The translations under genes were made by a program, and so were the position numbers. Positions 35,704 to 45,089 of a stretch of 64,000 nucleotides of DNA are shown here, piece by piece. Numbering within the stretch: position 1 is the stretch's first letter; the number at the start of each line of letters is the position of its first letter. The notes under the pieces are model-generated. The model saw only the letters and a list, made by a program, of their open reading frames with translations. It did no database searches and had not been told where the DNA came from. The DNA comes from JBBQYA01 sp031412335 (GTDB lineage Bacteria > Bacteroidota > Bacteroidia > Sphingobacteriales > Sphingobacteriaceae): the NCBI GenBank assembly GCA_031412335.1, contig JANOCT010000019.1:24572-88571 (forward strand), read 5' to 3'.

Positions 35704-37167
35704 GTGCCTCAAAAAGCAGTAAAAGCATTTCTTTGGGATTATATTGGGCTTTTTTTACGCAACGGAGGATCATTTATTATTGGTGTTTTTTTGGCTAGAC
35801 TTCTAAGTCCTCGAGATTATGGAATTGTTAGTTTAATGGGTTTTTTTGTAGGAATTAGTGAGGTTATCATGACCATGGGTTTTTCATCAGCATTAATTGT
35901 TAAAAAAGACGTTGAGGAGATTCATTATAATAGTGTATTTTGGTTAAACCTTGCATTAGGGTGTAGTTTATACATATTATTTTTTGTACTTTCTCCTGTT
36001 TTTGCAAGATTCTATGGTGAACCAATTTTAGAAAAAGTGATCAAAATCACCAGTATTGCATTTATTTTCAACTCAATGAACTTAGTGCAAACAGTAAAGT
36101 TGACAAAAAAAATAAATTTCAAATCACAAACTAAAGCTCAAATAATTGCTCTAATTGTTTCAGGAGCATCAGCTATATTAATGGCTATCAATGGTTTTGG
36201 TTTGTGGAGCTTAGTGTATTATTCTCTACTTTCAAGTTTTATATACACCTGTTCTTTATATTTTTTTGAACAATGGTTGCCTAAACTTATTTTTAGTTGG
36301 AATGCCGTTCGAGAGCTCTGGAAATATGCTTCTAATATGTTTGCTAGCGGTATGTTGCATCAAGTTTTTGGCAAATTGGATGTTCTTTTTATAGGGAAAT
36401 TTCTTCCTGTAGCAATATTAGGAAACTACAACAGAGCAGTATCATTCAATACATTAATTAACAGATTTACTTCGGAAAGTATTGGGAAAGTTTCTTTTCC
36501 CTATTTGATTACAAAAAATAATAATGCAGAGATAATTAGCTTGAACAGTAAAGTTTTGGGTATTATTTCTATGGCAATTTTTGGGATTACAGGGCTTATC
36601 TACTTAAATGCTGATTTTATTATCATTACCTTGTTTTCTGCCAAATGGATGGCTTCTATTCCTATTCTTAAAATAATAATTTTAAGTGCTTTTTCAAATC
36701 CTATAAATGTTCAAATATTGAGTGTAATAAAAGCAAAAGGAAAGTCCGATATTTTTTTGAAATTAGAAATTTTTAGAAAAATTATTTATGTAATTACTTT
36801 TCTAATCGGTTTTTGGATCGGAACCAATTCGGGTATAGAGTTTGGAGGATTGTATGGAATAATGTACGGCATTCTAACTTTTTCAATTCTATCTACTATC
36901 TTAAGTATTTATTATGCTGGAAGAGTATTGGAACAAAAATCATGGTATCAATTTCAGATTATAACAAAATACGCATTATTAGCTTTTATACCAGCTATTC
37001 TTATAATTTTTCTTTTTAATAACTTACCAGAGCAAGGTCTATTACTTAGCTTTCTTATTAAAACTATTATTTTTAGTTTGTTCTATTTAGCAGGTTTACT
37101 TTTTTTTAAAACTCAAGCAATAGCAGATTTAAAAGTTATTGTTTATCAATTTAGAAATAGAAAATAG
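35704..37167 (+). CDS. Wzx-like polysaccharide flippase
   Basis: A 487-residue membrane protein with 12-14 hydrophobic segments of the polysaccharide transporter (MOP) superfamily. The start DYIGLFLRNGGSFIIGVFLARLLSPRDYGIVSLM is the classical Wzx/RfbX N-terminus (given in part: residues 10-42). It should flip undecaprenyl-linked repeat units across the inner membrane, feeding the Wzy-like polymerase at 45.1-46.3 kb. The start is GTG, 22 bases after the preceding stop; the family N-terminus aligns with it. Confidence 0.92.
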   Translation: MPQKAVKAFLWDYIGLFLRNGGSFIIGVFLARLLSPRDYGIVSLMGFFVGISEVIMTMGFSSALIVKKDVEEIHYNSVFWLNLALGCSLYILFFVLSPVFARFYGEPILEKVIKITSIAFIFNSMNLVQTVKLTKKINFKSQTKAQIIALIVSGASAILMAINGFGLWSLVYYSLLSSFIYTCSLYFFEQWLPKLIFSWNAVRELWKYASNMFASGMLHQVFGKLDVLFIGKFLPVAILGNYNRAVSFNTLINRFTSESIGKVSFPYLITKNNNAEIISLNSKVLGIISMAIFGITGLIYLNADFIIITLFSAKWMASIPILKIIILSAFSNPINVQILSVIKAKGKSDIFLKLEIFRKIIYVITFLIGFWIGTNSGIEFGGLYGIMYGILTFSILSTILSIYYAGRVLEQKSWYQFQIITKYALLAFIPAILIIFLFNNLPEQGLLLSFLIKTIIFSLFYLAGLLFFKTQAIADLKVIVYQFRNRK

Positions 37168-37236
37168 AATAATTGTAAGCAAACCAATTTTGGAACAATT
37201 TTGCAAAACTTTAAATATGAACTCAAATAATTAAAT

Positions 37237-37866
37237 ATGCTTTGTATAGTAGGCACCGGAGGGTTTGGGCGTGAAGTACTTTGCTGCTTTATTGATTCTT
37301 TGAAAGGCAATGCAGAAAATCTGAGTGAAAAAGTTTGTTTTATGGTGGATGATGAATATTATTCTGATTCTACTTTAAAAGGAATTTCGATTATTAAACT
37401 ATCTGAAATACAGTTAGCGAAACATGAATTAATCATTGCAATTGGAGATCCCAAGAAGCGGGAAGATTTTATAAAAAAACTTCCTCAAGAAACAAAATTT
37501 GCATCAGTTATACATCCCAATGCAATTATTTCGCAATGGGTAGAAATTGGTATTGGTTCTGTAATATGTGCTGGATGTATTATAACTTCTGATGTGAAAA
37601 TTGGAAAACACTGTCATTTAAATTTAAATACAACTATAGGTCACGACTGCATAATCGGTGATTATTTTACAACTGCTCCATCTGCCAACATAAGTGGAAG
37701 CTGCACTTTTGCAGATAGAGTCTATATTGGAACTAATTCAGGAATAAAACAGAAAATTAATATAACCTCAGATGTAACTATTGGAATGGGTGCAGTTGTG
37801 ATTAAAAACATAATTGAACCAGGTATTTATGTTGGTAATCCAGCAAAAAAGCTAGAAAAATCATAA
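37237..37866 (+). CDS. Sugar O/N-acyltransferase of the NeuD/PglD type (left-handed beta-helix)
   Basis: A 209-residue protein. The N-terminal Rossmann-like part begins LCIVGTGGFGREVL, which binds the sugar nucleotide in PglD relatives. From about residue 95 the hexapeptide repeats form a left-handed beta-helix (IGSVICAGCIITSDVKIGKHCHLN, with His in TTIGHDCIIGDY as the probable catalytic base near 135). It should transfer an acetyl group from acetyl-CoA to an amino or hydroxyl group of a nucleotide sugar used in this locus. Confidence 0.88.
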   Translation: MLCIVGTGGFGREVLCCFIDSLKGNAENLSEKVCFMVDDEYYSDSTLKGISIIKLSEIQLAKHELIIAIGDPKKREDFIKKLPQETKFASVIHPNAIISQWVEIGIGSVICAGCIITSDVKIGKHCHLNLNTTIGHDCIIGDYFTTAPSANISGSCTFADRVYIGTNSGIKQKINITSDVTIGMGAVVIKNIIEPGIYVGNPAKKLEKS

Positions 37867-38050
37867 AACGTTTATTAGCTAAGATTTTTTACTCAAAAAT
37901 GGGAATTGATATTTTACTTTTATTACCCTAATAAATTGTTTAGTTCTAAAATAATTGTAAACCAAATCGCAAAAGCATATTTAATAATGTTGAAAGACCT
38001 AATTTTCTCTGTTTTATTAATAAGAATCAAACAGTGGTAAAGCATTCTCT

Positions 38051-38980
38051 ATGATAGATATTGCAAAAAAAGTATTTCAGGTAGAAATAGAAACCCTACA
38101 AAAAGTTGCCAATAACTTAGACCATAACTTTTCGGCTTCGGTTGAAGCTATCATACAAGCGAAAGGTAAATTTATTATTTGCGGGATGGGAAAATCTGGC
38201 TTGATCGGAAAAAAAATTGCTGCTACTTTGGCTAGCACTGGCACACCTAGTTTTTTTATTCATCCCGGCGAAGCTTTCCATGGCGATTTGGGCATGATTG
38301 GCAAAGATGATATTGTGATGCTAATTTCATTTTCGGGCGAAACCGATGAAGTATTAAAAGTAATTCCATACTTGAAATGGAATAAAAATAAGATTATCGC
38401 TATTTCTGGAAATCCTGAATCAACCTTAGCTAAAAATGCTGATTTTCATTTGAATATTGCCGTTACCGAAGAAGCATGTCCGCTAGCACTTGCTCCTACT
38501 TCTTCCACTACCGCTACCTTAGTTATTGGCGATGCCTTAGCTGTTGCATTAATGCAAACAAGAAATTTTAAGCCAGAAGATTTTGCTAGGTTTCACCCTG
38601 GTGGCAGTTTGGGAAGAAAATTATTAACAACAGTAAAAGACTTAATGCGAAGCGAAAAACTTCCTTTTATAAATATAGATGCTAATTTTTCGGAACTTAT
38701 TCTAAACATGTCTGCTGGTAGATTAGGAATGGTCATTGTGGGAAATGCAGAAAATGTACATGGTATTATTACAGATGGTGACTTGCGAAGAGGCTTATTA
38801 AATCATGAACGAATGGATGAACTAAAAATTAAAGAATTGATGAATACACTTCCAAAGTTTGTAAAGGAAGATACAAAAGCATTAGATGCAGAAGAATTAA
38901 TGAGAGAAAATAGAATAACTACCATATTGGTTTACAACAACCTGAATCATTTAAGTGGAATTTATCAGATTTTTAATTGA
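38051..38980 (+). CDS. kdsD: KdsD/KpsF-like arabinose 5-phosphate isomerase (SIS plus CBS pair)
   Basis: A 309-residue sugar-phosphate isomerase, converting ribulose 5-phosphate to arabinose 5-phosphate, the first step to Kdo. The SIS domain (about 30-175) has CGMGKSGLIGKKIAATLASTGTPS, HPGEAFHGDLGM with the catalytic His, and ISFSGETDEV. The C-terminal pair of CBS domains is at about 205-309 (TVKDLMRS; GIITDGDLRR). KpsF paralogues occur in capsule loci, so this may be a capsule-dedicated copy; kdsA and kdsB are not in the window. A 184-base gap precedes it, in which I see nothing. Confidence 0.88.
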   Translation: MIDIAKKVFQVEIETLQKVANNLDHNFSASVEAIIQAKGKFIICGMGKSGLIGKKIAATLASTGTPSFFIHPGEAFHGDLGMIGKDDIVMLISFSGETDEVLKVIPYLKWNKNKIIAISGNPESTLAKNADFHLNIAVTEEACPLALAPTSSTTATLVIGDALAVALMQTRNFKPEDFARFHPGGSLGRKLLTTVKDLMRSEKLPFINIDANFSELILNMSAGRLGMVIVGNAENVHGIITDGDLRRGLLNHERMDELKIKELMNTLPKFVKEDTKALDAEELMRENRITTILVYNNLNHLSGIYQIFN

Positions 38981-39020
38981 TAGTTTAAAATTGAGAAAAC
39001 AACTTCAACTGTTTTAGATA

Positions 39021-39977
39021 ATGAATCAATACGCCACTAATTTAAAAAAACGATCATGCCGTATTTGTGGTAATTCAACTAATGAATTACTTTCCAACAA
39101 AATGCGTCCTGGTCCGCAATTAGTTACAGTTATTTGCAATCAATGTAGTTTAGTATTTACCGATCCTGTTCCAACTCAAGAGGTTTATTATTCATTTTAT
39201 GCTAATGATTATGAAAAACATTATGGTAAAAGTACTGCCAGCCAACCTATAGCAGTTGTTCCTGATTTCTTTAAAAAACTAAAAGAATTTATTGATCCAA
39301 AAGATTTAGACTTTCTAGAAATTGGTCCAGGGCGGGGAAATGTAATTTTCCATGCTGCAACAATGTTCAAATCGGTATTAGGTGTAGAACCAAGCGAAAA
39401 ATTTGCTAGCTATCTTACAAACGTGCTTAACATTCCTACACTTAATACTACAGGAGAAGAATTTTTTAAAACGAACACCAATCGCTTTGATGTAGTTTCT
39501 ATGTTTCATGTTTTGGAGCATATTTATGATCCAACAATTGCTTTAGCCGATATTCATAAACTATTGAATAAAGATGGAATTTTGATAGTTGAAGTTCCAA
39601 ACGTTTTCAAACCATTTCGCGATGCGGATTCCTATTTTTTGCGTTTTGTTCATCTTTTCAATTTCTCCCCGTTTTCTTTATCCAATTTATTAAAGAAAAA
39701 TGGTTTTGAAATTTTATACCTAAATGATGGAGGAAATGAATGGAATAAACCAGAAAATATTTTAGTCTTTGCCAAGAAAATAGAAGAATTTGAATTTAAT
39801 TTAGATACAACTCAAGCCCAAAAAGAAATTACAAGTTTGGTGGAAACTTGGGCAACTTATCGAAAATTTTATCTCGAAACGCTTCATTCAAAATGGTTGA
39901 TTTTAGATTTAAAAAAAACAATTAAAACTCAATTACGAAAAATAGTTCGTCCTATTAAACGATTGCTAAAAGGATAA
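39021..39977 (+). CDS. Class I SAM-dependent methyltransferase with zinc-ribbon N-terminus
   Basis: A 318-residue methyltransferase. The first 40 residues hold CRICGN and CNQCSLVF, a four-Cys zinc ribbon like that of the sugar C-methyltransferases (compare TylC3/NovU, Methyltransf_13 family). The SAM fold follows with DFLEIGPGRGNVI near 94 and VSMFHVLEHIYDP near 158. In this setting it most likely methylates a sugar of the polymer or its carrier. The basic C-terminus ends LRKIVRPIKRLLKG. Its TAA overlaps the ATG of the next gene (TAATG). Confidence 0.85.
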   Translation: MNQYATNLKKRSCRICGNSTNELLSNKMRPGPQLVTVICNQCSLVFTDPVPTQEVYYSFYANDYEKHYGKSTASQPIAVVPDFFKKLKEFIDPKDLDFLEIGPGRGNVIFHAATMFKSVLGVEPSEKFASYLTNVLNIPTLNTTGEEFFKTNTNRFDVVSMFHVLEHIYDPTIALADIHKLLNKDGILIVEVPNVFKPFRDADSYFLRFVHLFNFSPFSLSNLLKKNGFEILYLNDGGNEWNKPENILVFAKKIEEFEFNLDTTQAQKEITSLVETWATYRKFYLETLHSKWLILDLKKTIKTQLRKIVRPIKRLLKG

Positions 39978-41203
39978 TGGAAAAGCCAATGCTTGCATTA
40001 TGTTTGTTTAGAGATCAATTAGCTCATATTAAACCTATTGAGCAGGCGTTGAATGGTAAAGTTGATTTTGTTTATGATAAAGATTGGAACGAAGAAAAAA
40101 TCAGAGAACTGCTGCCTGATATTGTAATTGGCATTAATGAATATCATCTGGATATGATTAAATGCTACCAAACCGCCAAAGAATTAGGTATTCCTATATT
40201 AACCATTCAAGATGGAATTTTGGAATGGAGATTTATGTTTGAAAATGATTTGTACAAAGGAAATGAAACTGGAGTTCCTATGCACCATCCAATTATTGCC
40301 GATAAATATGCATGTATTGGTTTGTTAATGGCTCATCACATTGCACAACTAGGAAACGCACAAAAAGTAGAAATTACAGGAATGCCTAAGTTGGATGATA
40401 TTGGCAATCATAAAATTGAACAAAAGCCAAAACCTAAACTCTTAAAAAAAATACTCATCATAACAAGTTCAAAACCTTGGTTTGACGATGAGCAAAAAAT
40501 AACTTTATTGCAATCTCTGCATGATTTGAAATCATTTTTTGATAAAAACACACAATACGAGCCAAATTGGAGAATCACTAAAGGTTTGGAAGTAGAATTG
40601 GGCGTTTCTACATCTTTTAACAAAAAAGAAACAGCAGAAATTAAAGATCAGATAAACGAGTGCGATGCAGTAATTACAACAACCAGCACTACCATTATTG
40701 AAAGTATGCTTTTAGGAAAGCCAGTGGCAACTTTAGATTATTTTAATCGCCCGGTTTTGACGCCTACAGTTTGGAACATCAGACAAAAAAGTGATATAAA
40801 GACAACATTAGATTCTATCCAAAGCAATGATGGAAATAAAAACTGGATGCAAGAGAATATAAAAAATCAATTGATAAGAACCGACAAACCAGCATCTTTA
40901 GTCGTTGCTGATTTGATTGTTTCGATGATTGCTTTTAGAAAAAATAACCCAAACACAGAGTTTCCGATGAATATGACAAATTGGGATTATTTTATGAATG
41001 GATCCTTTGAAAATCCAGAAAAAGCTAGTTTATATATTAATAGAGAAGTTTTTAATTCCACAGAAATCAATTGGTTGCAAGTAAGGTTAGCCAGAGCTGA
41101 ACGAGAAAATGAAGCCATGCGAAAGCAATTAAACAAAAGAACCTTTGGCCATATTGCAATATCAGCTTATGGAAAATTGAAAAAATTAGCCAAGAAAAAA
41201 TAA
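39977..41203 (+). CDS. GT-B-like capsule synthesis protein (putative glycosyl- or glycerophosphotransferase)
   Basis: A 408-residue protein without a signal peptide or membrane helix. The N-terminal half looks like a Rossmann domain. The C-terminal half has ITTTSTTIIESMLLGKPVATLDYFNRP near 230, similar to the nucleotide-binding half of GT-B enzymes such as CDP-glycerol glycerophosphotransferases and KpsC/KpsS-type Kdo transferases. The last 50 residues are a charged helix (LARAERENEAMRKQLNKR), probably coiled coil or membrane-associated. The position between the kdsD-like and methyltransferase genes and an SDR suggests a role in the same sugar module. The exact function is not assigned. Confidence 0.6.
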   Translation: MEKPMLALCLFRDQLAHIKPIEQALNGKVDFVYDKDWNEEKIRELLPDIVIGINEYHLDMIKCYQTAKELGIPILTIQDGILEWRFMFENDLYKGNETGVPMHHPIIADKYACIGLLMAHHIAQLGNAQKVEITGMPKLDDIGNHKIEQKPKPKLLKKILIITSSKPWFDDEQKITLLQSLHDLKSFFDKNTQYEPNWRITKGLEVELGVSTSFNKKETAEIKDQINECDAVITTTSTTIIESMLLGKPVATLDYFNRPVLTPTVWNIRQKSDIKTTLDSIQSNDGNKNWMQENIKNQLIRTDKPASLVVADLIVSMIAFRKNNPNTEFPMNMTNWDYFMNGSFENPEKASLYINREVFNSTEINWLQVRLARAERENEAMRKQLNKRTFGHIAISAYGKLKKLAKKK

Positions 41204-41208
41204 AAAGA

Positions 41209-41877
41209 ATGAAAAATCTTTTAATAATTGGAATAAATGGAACAGTTGGGCAAGCAGTAAAAGATTTTGCCGAAAAAACTGGTTATCAAGTTTTTGGAAC
41301 TACTTCCAGAGAAAGCCAGCAAAGCGACAAGCTGTTTTTTCTCGATTTGTTGGATCATGATAGTATATTAAATTTTAAACTACCCACTACCATTGATCAT
41401 GTATTAATTACAGCCGGCAAAGAACCGCAGTTCAATCTTTCGCAAAGTTCCGATAATCATGTTCTCGACATGTTTGGAGTACACATAATTGGGCCAATTT
41501 TATTGATTAAAAATTTGGAAAGAAAAATAAATGCTGGTGGAAGTGTGACGTTGATTTCTTCTCCTGCTGCCTATAAAGGCAGTTATGATCCGTCGTATGC
41601 AGCGGTAAAAGGTGCAATAAATGCATTGGTCAGAACTTTAGCTAAAGATCTAGCACCAAATATTAGGGTAAATGCTTTTGCACCTGGATTGATTGAAAAT
41701 TCGCCAGTGTTTAATCGAATGACTCCAGATTTCAGAGAGAAACATTTGAATGCTACTTTAACAAAAAAAAATACTACAGCTTTAGATTGCGCTAAATCCA
41801 TTCTTTTTTTAATGGAAAGTGAACAAATAACCGGACAAATATTACACGTAAACGGAGGGATGATTTATGGAAGCTGA
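41209..41877 (+). CDS. Short-chain dehydrogenase/reductase
   Basis: A 222-residue SDR. The nucleotide-binding loop is GINGTVGQAV (about 7-16), the catalytic Ser is in LISSPAAYKG near 115, and YAAVKGAINALVRTLAKDL carries the Tyr and Lys near 127. APGLIENSP and the end GQILHVNGGMIYGS are typical of the classical SDR fold. It overlaps the following FAD-dependent oxidoreductase gene by 11 bases. The likely role is a redox step on a sugar or nucleotide sugar of this locus; the substrate is unknown. Confidence 0.85.
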   Translation: MKNLLIIGINGTVGQAVKDFAEKTGYQVFGTTSRESQQSDKLFFLDLLDHDSILNFKLPTTIDHVLITAGKEPQFNLSQSSDNHVLDMFGVHIIGPILLIKNLERKINAGGSVTLISSPAAYKGSYDPSYAAVKGAINALVRTLAKDLAPNIRVNAFAPGLIENSPVFNRMTPDFREKHLNATLTKKNTTALDCAKSILFLMESEQITGQILHVNGGMIYGS

Positions 41878-42961
41878 AGAACATGTAATCATAATTGGAG
41901 CGGGATTATTTGGCCTTACAAGTGCCATAATCCTGGCAGAAAAGGGTTTTAAAGTTACTGTAATTGAAAAAAATTATGATGTAATGCTCGAAGCAACCTT
42001 GGTGAATCAAAATCGGATTCATTATGGATATCATTACCCCAGAAGTTTACAGACAGGTAGAGAAGCATTGGATGGATTGGAAGCCTTCAAAACTTATTAC
42101 AACGATTGCCTTTTTGATGGTTTCAAAAAATATTATGGAATTGCAAAGAATGGTTCGCATTTAACTTCTGCTGAATTTAGTAGTTTTTGTGATACGCTTG
42201 GCATACCGCTAGAAGAGGAATGGCCAGATAAAAGTTTACTCAATCACGAAATGTTGGATTCATGTTGGAGAGTTTACGAACCTGTTTTTGATTATTATAC
42301 CTTACGACTTAATATCATGAATCGGATAGCTGATAATCGAAATATCCGTATTCTCAGAAATGCTCAAGTTAGCTTAATAGAAAAATTTAAACCTCGCAAA
42401 CTGCGAATTACATTAAATAATGGATACAAACTGGAGGGTTCGTTTTTAATTAATGCAACCTATTCAGGGCTTACCGATATCTTAAAATTATTTAACGAAG
42501 AAATTTTAAAAGCAAAATATCAATTATTGGTTTTGCCAATTTTGAAAATGGAAAAATCTATAGATCCATTCGGAATAACAATTATGGATGGTCCGTTTTG
42601 TTCGCTTGTTCCTAGGGGATTTTCTAAAGATGAATACATACTTTCTCATGTGGTTCATTCTGTAATTCAATCTCACTTAGGCTATCACAAACCTGATTGG
42701 AATAGTTTTGATGGAATGGTAGAAATGGATATTGTAAAATATGCAAGTCAGTTTTATCCAGTTTTAGAAAATATGAAATTGAAAGAATCATGGATTACAA
42801 CAAAAATGATTTTACCGAATCAAGAAGTTGATGATGCCAGACCTACTTTACTTTTAGAACATGATAAAAACATATTTTCAGTTTTTAGTGGAAAAGTTAC
42901 TACTTGTGTTACAGCTGCTTATCAGTTATTAGATAAAGTAAATTCTAATCTAAATTCATGA
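41867..42961 (+). CDS. FAD-dependent oxidoreductase (DAO family)
   Basis: A 364-residue flavoprotein with the dinucleotide-binding motif IIGAGLFGLTSAIILAEKGFKVTVIEK at residues 8-34 (given in part) and a family-typical NATYSGLTDIL near 196. NQNRIHYGYHYPRS near 46 resembles sugar- or amino acid-oxidising members. Enzymes of this kind recur in polysaccharide loci, but no defined reaction is known to me. It overlaps the upstream SDR by 11 bases and the downstream GT by four (ATGA), so the three genes are translated together. Confidence 0.8.
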   Translation: MEAEEHVIIIGAGLFGLTSAIILAEKGFKVTVIEKNYDVMLEATLVNQNRIHYGYHYPRSLQTGREALDGLEAFKTYYNDCLFDGFKKYYGIAKNGSHLTSAEFSSFCDTLGIPLEEEWPDKSLLNHEMLDSCWRVYEPVFDYYTLRLNIMNRIADNRNIRILRNAQVSLIEKFKPRKLRITLNNGYKLEGSFLINATYSGLTDILKLFNEEILKAKYQLLVLPILKMEKSIDPFGITIMDGPFCSLVPRGFSKDEYILSHVVHSVIQSHLGYHKPDWNSFDGMVEMDIVKYASQFYPVLENMKLKESWITTKMILPNQEVDDARPTLLLEHDKNIFSVFSGKVTTCVTAAYQLLDKVNSNLNS

Positions 42962-44028
42962 AAATTCTATTTTGGGTAAGTGGTTTAGAAGCGCCTTCTC
43001 CCCGATTTCGGTTTTTGCAATATGTGGAACCACTCAAAAAATTAGGTCATACAGTAGATGTTGTAGTGGCTAATCCACCTAGAAACTGGGCGCCAAAGAG
43101 TAAAAATAAATTTGTTGCTAGACTAGAACAGTATTATACATTTTATAAAAGGATTCGTCAGGTAAAGCGTGACTTAGCTAATGCAGCAAATTACGATGTC
43201 GTTTTTACCAACAAAGATTTAGTTCCTTACCATAGGGTCAAAAATTTGGAACCTTGGTTGGCAAAACTAAACCCAAATCTAATTTTTGATATTGATGATG
43301 CCATTTATTTGGGCAAAAGAGGATTGAAAATGGCAGAAATTCTCCCACATTACAAAGCAGTAATTGGAGGTAATCCTACAATCACAGATTATTGTGCTAA
43401 AACTTATCATGTTGCTGGTTTTTATATTCCAATGGGGATAAACATGGATTTTTATAAACCAGCTAAATCCAGATTGCCAGGGAAACTACGGATTGGTTGG
43501 TCGGGATCTCATCATACCAATGTATTTGCCTTACCTCTTTTAAAAAATCCATTATTAGAATTAGCTAAAAAAATAGATTTTGAATTTTTAATTATTTCTA
43601 ACAAAAACCCTGATTTAGACTGGCAAGGAATCGATTTTCGGTACTTGCCTTGGACAGAATCAACAGAAGTAGAATGCTTACAATTGATGGATATTGGTTT
43701 AATGCCTTTGGCCGATGGACCATTTGAACGGGGTAAATGTGCATTAAAAGCTGTTCAATATATGGCTGTAGGAATTCCCGCATTAGTTTCTCCTGTTGGT
43801 GTAAATGAATTAATCATTGATGATGGTGTAAATGGTTTCCATTGCCGGACTGAAAATGATTTTGTGGAAAAACTATTTGTATTGGCAAATGATGAAGATT
43901 TAAGAGCAGAAATGGGGAAAAACGCCTATCAGAAAGTTAAAGTCAACTATTCGATTGAAGTTTTAACAAAAGAATACGAACGTGTTTTTAAGGAAGTTGC
44001 AGGAATTAAAGCCCTTGATAAGAAATGA
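42958..44028 (+). CDS. GT4-like glycosyltransferase
   Basis: A 356-residue GT-B fold enzyme. The N-terminal domain begins MKILFWVSGLEAPSPRFRFLQYV. The C-terminal domain has LRIGWSGSHHTNVFALPLL near 178, and GKCALKAVQYMAVGIPALVSPVGVNELIIDDGVNGF near 258 (given in part), where Glu and Gly contact the donor nucleotide. It transfers a sugar to the lipid-linked repeat unit on the cytoplasmic side. Donor and linkage are unknown. ATGA overlaps couple it to both neighbours. Confidence 0.88.
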   Translation: MKILFWVSGLEAPSPRFRFLQYVEPLKKLGHTVDVVVANPPRNWAPKSKNKFVARLEQYYTFYKRIRQVKRDLANAANYDVVFTNKDLVPYHRVKNLEPWLAKLNPNLIFDIDDAIYLGKRGLKMAEILPHYKAVIGGNPTITDYCAKTYHVAGFYIPMGINMDFYKPAKSRLPGKLRIGWSGSHHTNVFALPLLKNPLLELAKKIDFEFLIISNKNPDLDWQGIDFRYLPWTESTEVECLQLMDIGLMPLADGPFERGKCALKAVQYMAVGIPALVSPVGVNELIIDDGVNGFHCRTENDFVEKLFVLANDEDLRAEMGKNAYQKVKVNYSIEVLTKEYERVFKEVAGIKALDKK

Positions 44029-45089
44029 ATAATATCTTGGAAACAGATATTCAAGTTATTGTTACAACGTACAATCGTCCAGTTCAAATTGTAGGTTTTG
44101 CACAAAGTTTACGCACTCATTTTCCAAACCATGGGGCAATAATTATCATAGACTCATCGACAAGTATAAATGATGATTTGGCATCTCAGCATGAGTTACA
44201 TTACTTGAAAACAAGTCATCAAAATCAACCTTATCAGCGATATCTTGGTTATAAAAAAGCAACTAGTAAGTGGCTTTTATTTTTTGATGATGATATGGAA
44301 ATAATTGATGAGCAGTTTGTTGAAAAAATTATTTCAAAGCTTACTAGTTCAAACTTTGTTGGCTTAGGATTATATTTTGAAGATAAACATGATCAAACTT
44401 TTTTGAAGTCGATGGAATCTTCTGTTTTTAAAAGTAAGAATGAAAAGCCAGGATTTTTAACAAAAACATTTCGAGCTTTTACAGGCTACCCAATTTTAGA
44501 AAGCGGAAAAGTTGGTTGGAATGGATTGCGAGGAAAACAGCCTTTAGATTTTAATTCAACTGAATGGTTTTCTGGTGGTGCATTTTTGGCTAAAAAAGAA
44601 TTTTTATATCAGAATTTCAATTTCAGTCTATTTGATTTATATGAAAAGCGCTTAGGAAAAGGGGAAGATTTAATAATTTCTTACACCTTAAGTAAACAAG
44701 GAATGGTGAAATTTTATCCCGAAAAAATGTTGCTGCATAATGACCAACAAAATAGTGTTTATACAAACAATCATTTCCAATTAGCCCAGCGAGTGCTTTT
44801 CTCAAGGCTTTTTCTATCCTATGAATTTGCTCGATTAAATAAATTTTCTTTTAGCAAAACCAGATTTTTGTATTTCAGATATTCCTTTTTCAGAACGTTA
44901 AGTGTTTTTTTTAATTACCTAATTAAGAGAAATGATAAACAAAAAGAACTTTTAAAAGGAAATTTTGCTGCGTTGAAAATGGCTTTTAATTTCAAGTATG
45001 TGATCGAAACCAATACTAAATCTTACTGGCCTTTGGAAGCTGAAAAAGAACTAAAAACAAAATTATTACAAGAGAATAATGCTAGGTAA
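44025..45089 (+). CDS. GT2 glycosyltransferase
   Basis: A 354-residue GT-A enzyme. IQVIVTTYNRPVQI near 9 starts the fold, IIIDSSTS near 39 is the first donor-contact loop, and LLFFDDDMEII near 84 carries the metal-binding Asp cluster. WFSGGAFLAKKEF near 184 and GKGEDLIISYTLSKQG near 210 are typical of the acceptor region with the catalytic base. The C-terminal 100 residues are rich in aromatic and basic residues and may associate with the membrane. Donor and acceptor are unknown. Confidence 0.88.
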   Translation: MNNILETDIQVIVTTYNRPVQIVGFAQSLRTHFPNHGAIIIIDSSTSINDDLASQHELHYLKTSHQNQPYQRYLGYKKATSKWLLFFDDDMEIIDEQFVEKIISKLTSSNFVGLGLYFEDKHDQTFLKSMESSVFKSKNEKPGFLTKTFRAFTGYPILESGKVGWNGLRGKQPLDFNSTEWFSGGAFLAKKEFLYQNFNFSLFDLYEKRLGKGEDLIISYTLSKQGMVKFYPEKMLLHNDQQNSVYTNNHFQLAQRVLFSRLFLSYEFARLNKFSFSKTRFLYFRYSFFRTLSVFFNYLIKRNDKQKELLKGNFAALKMAFNFKYVIETNTKSYWPLEAEKELKTKLLQENNAR

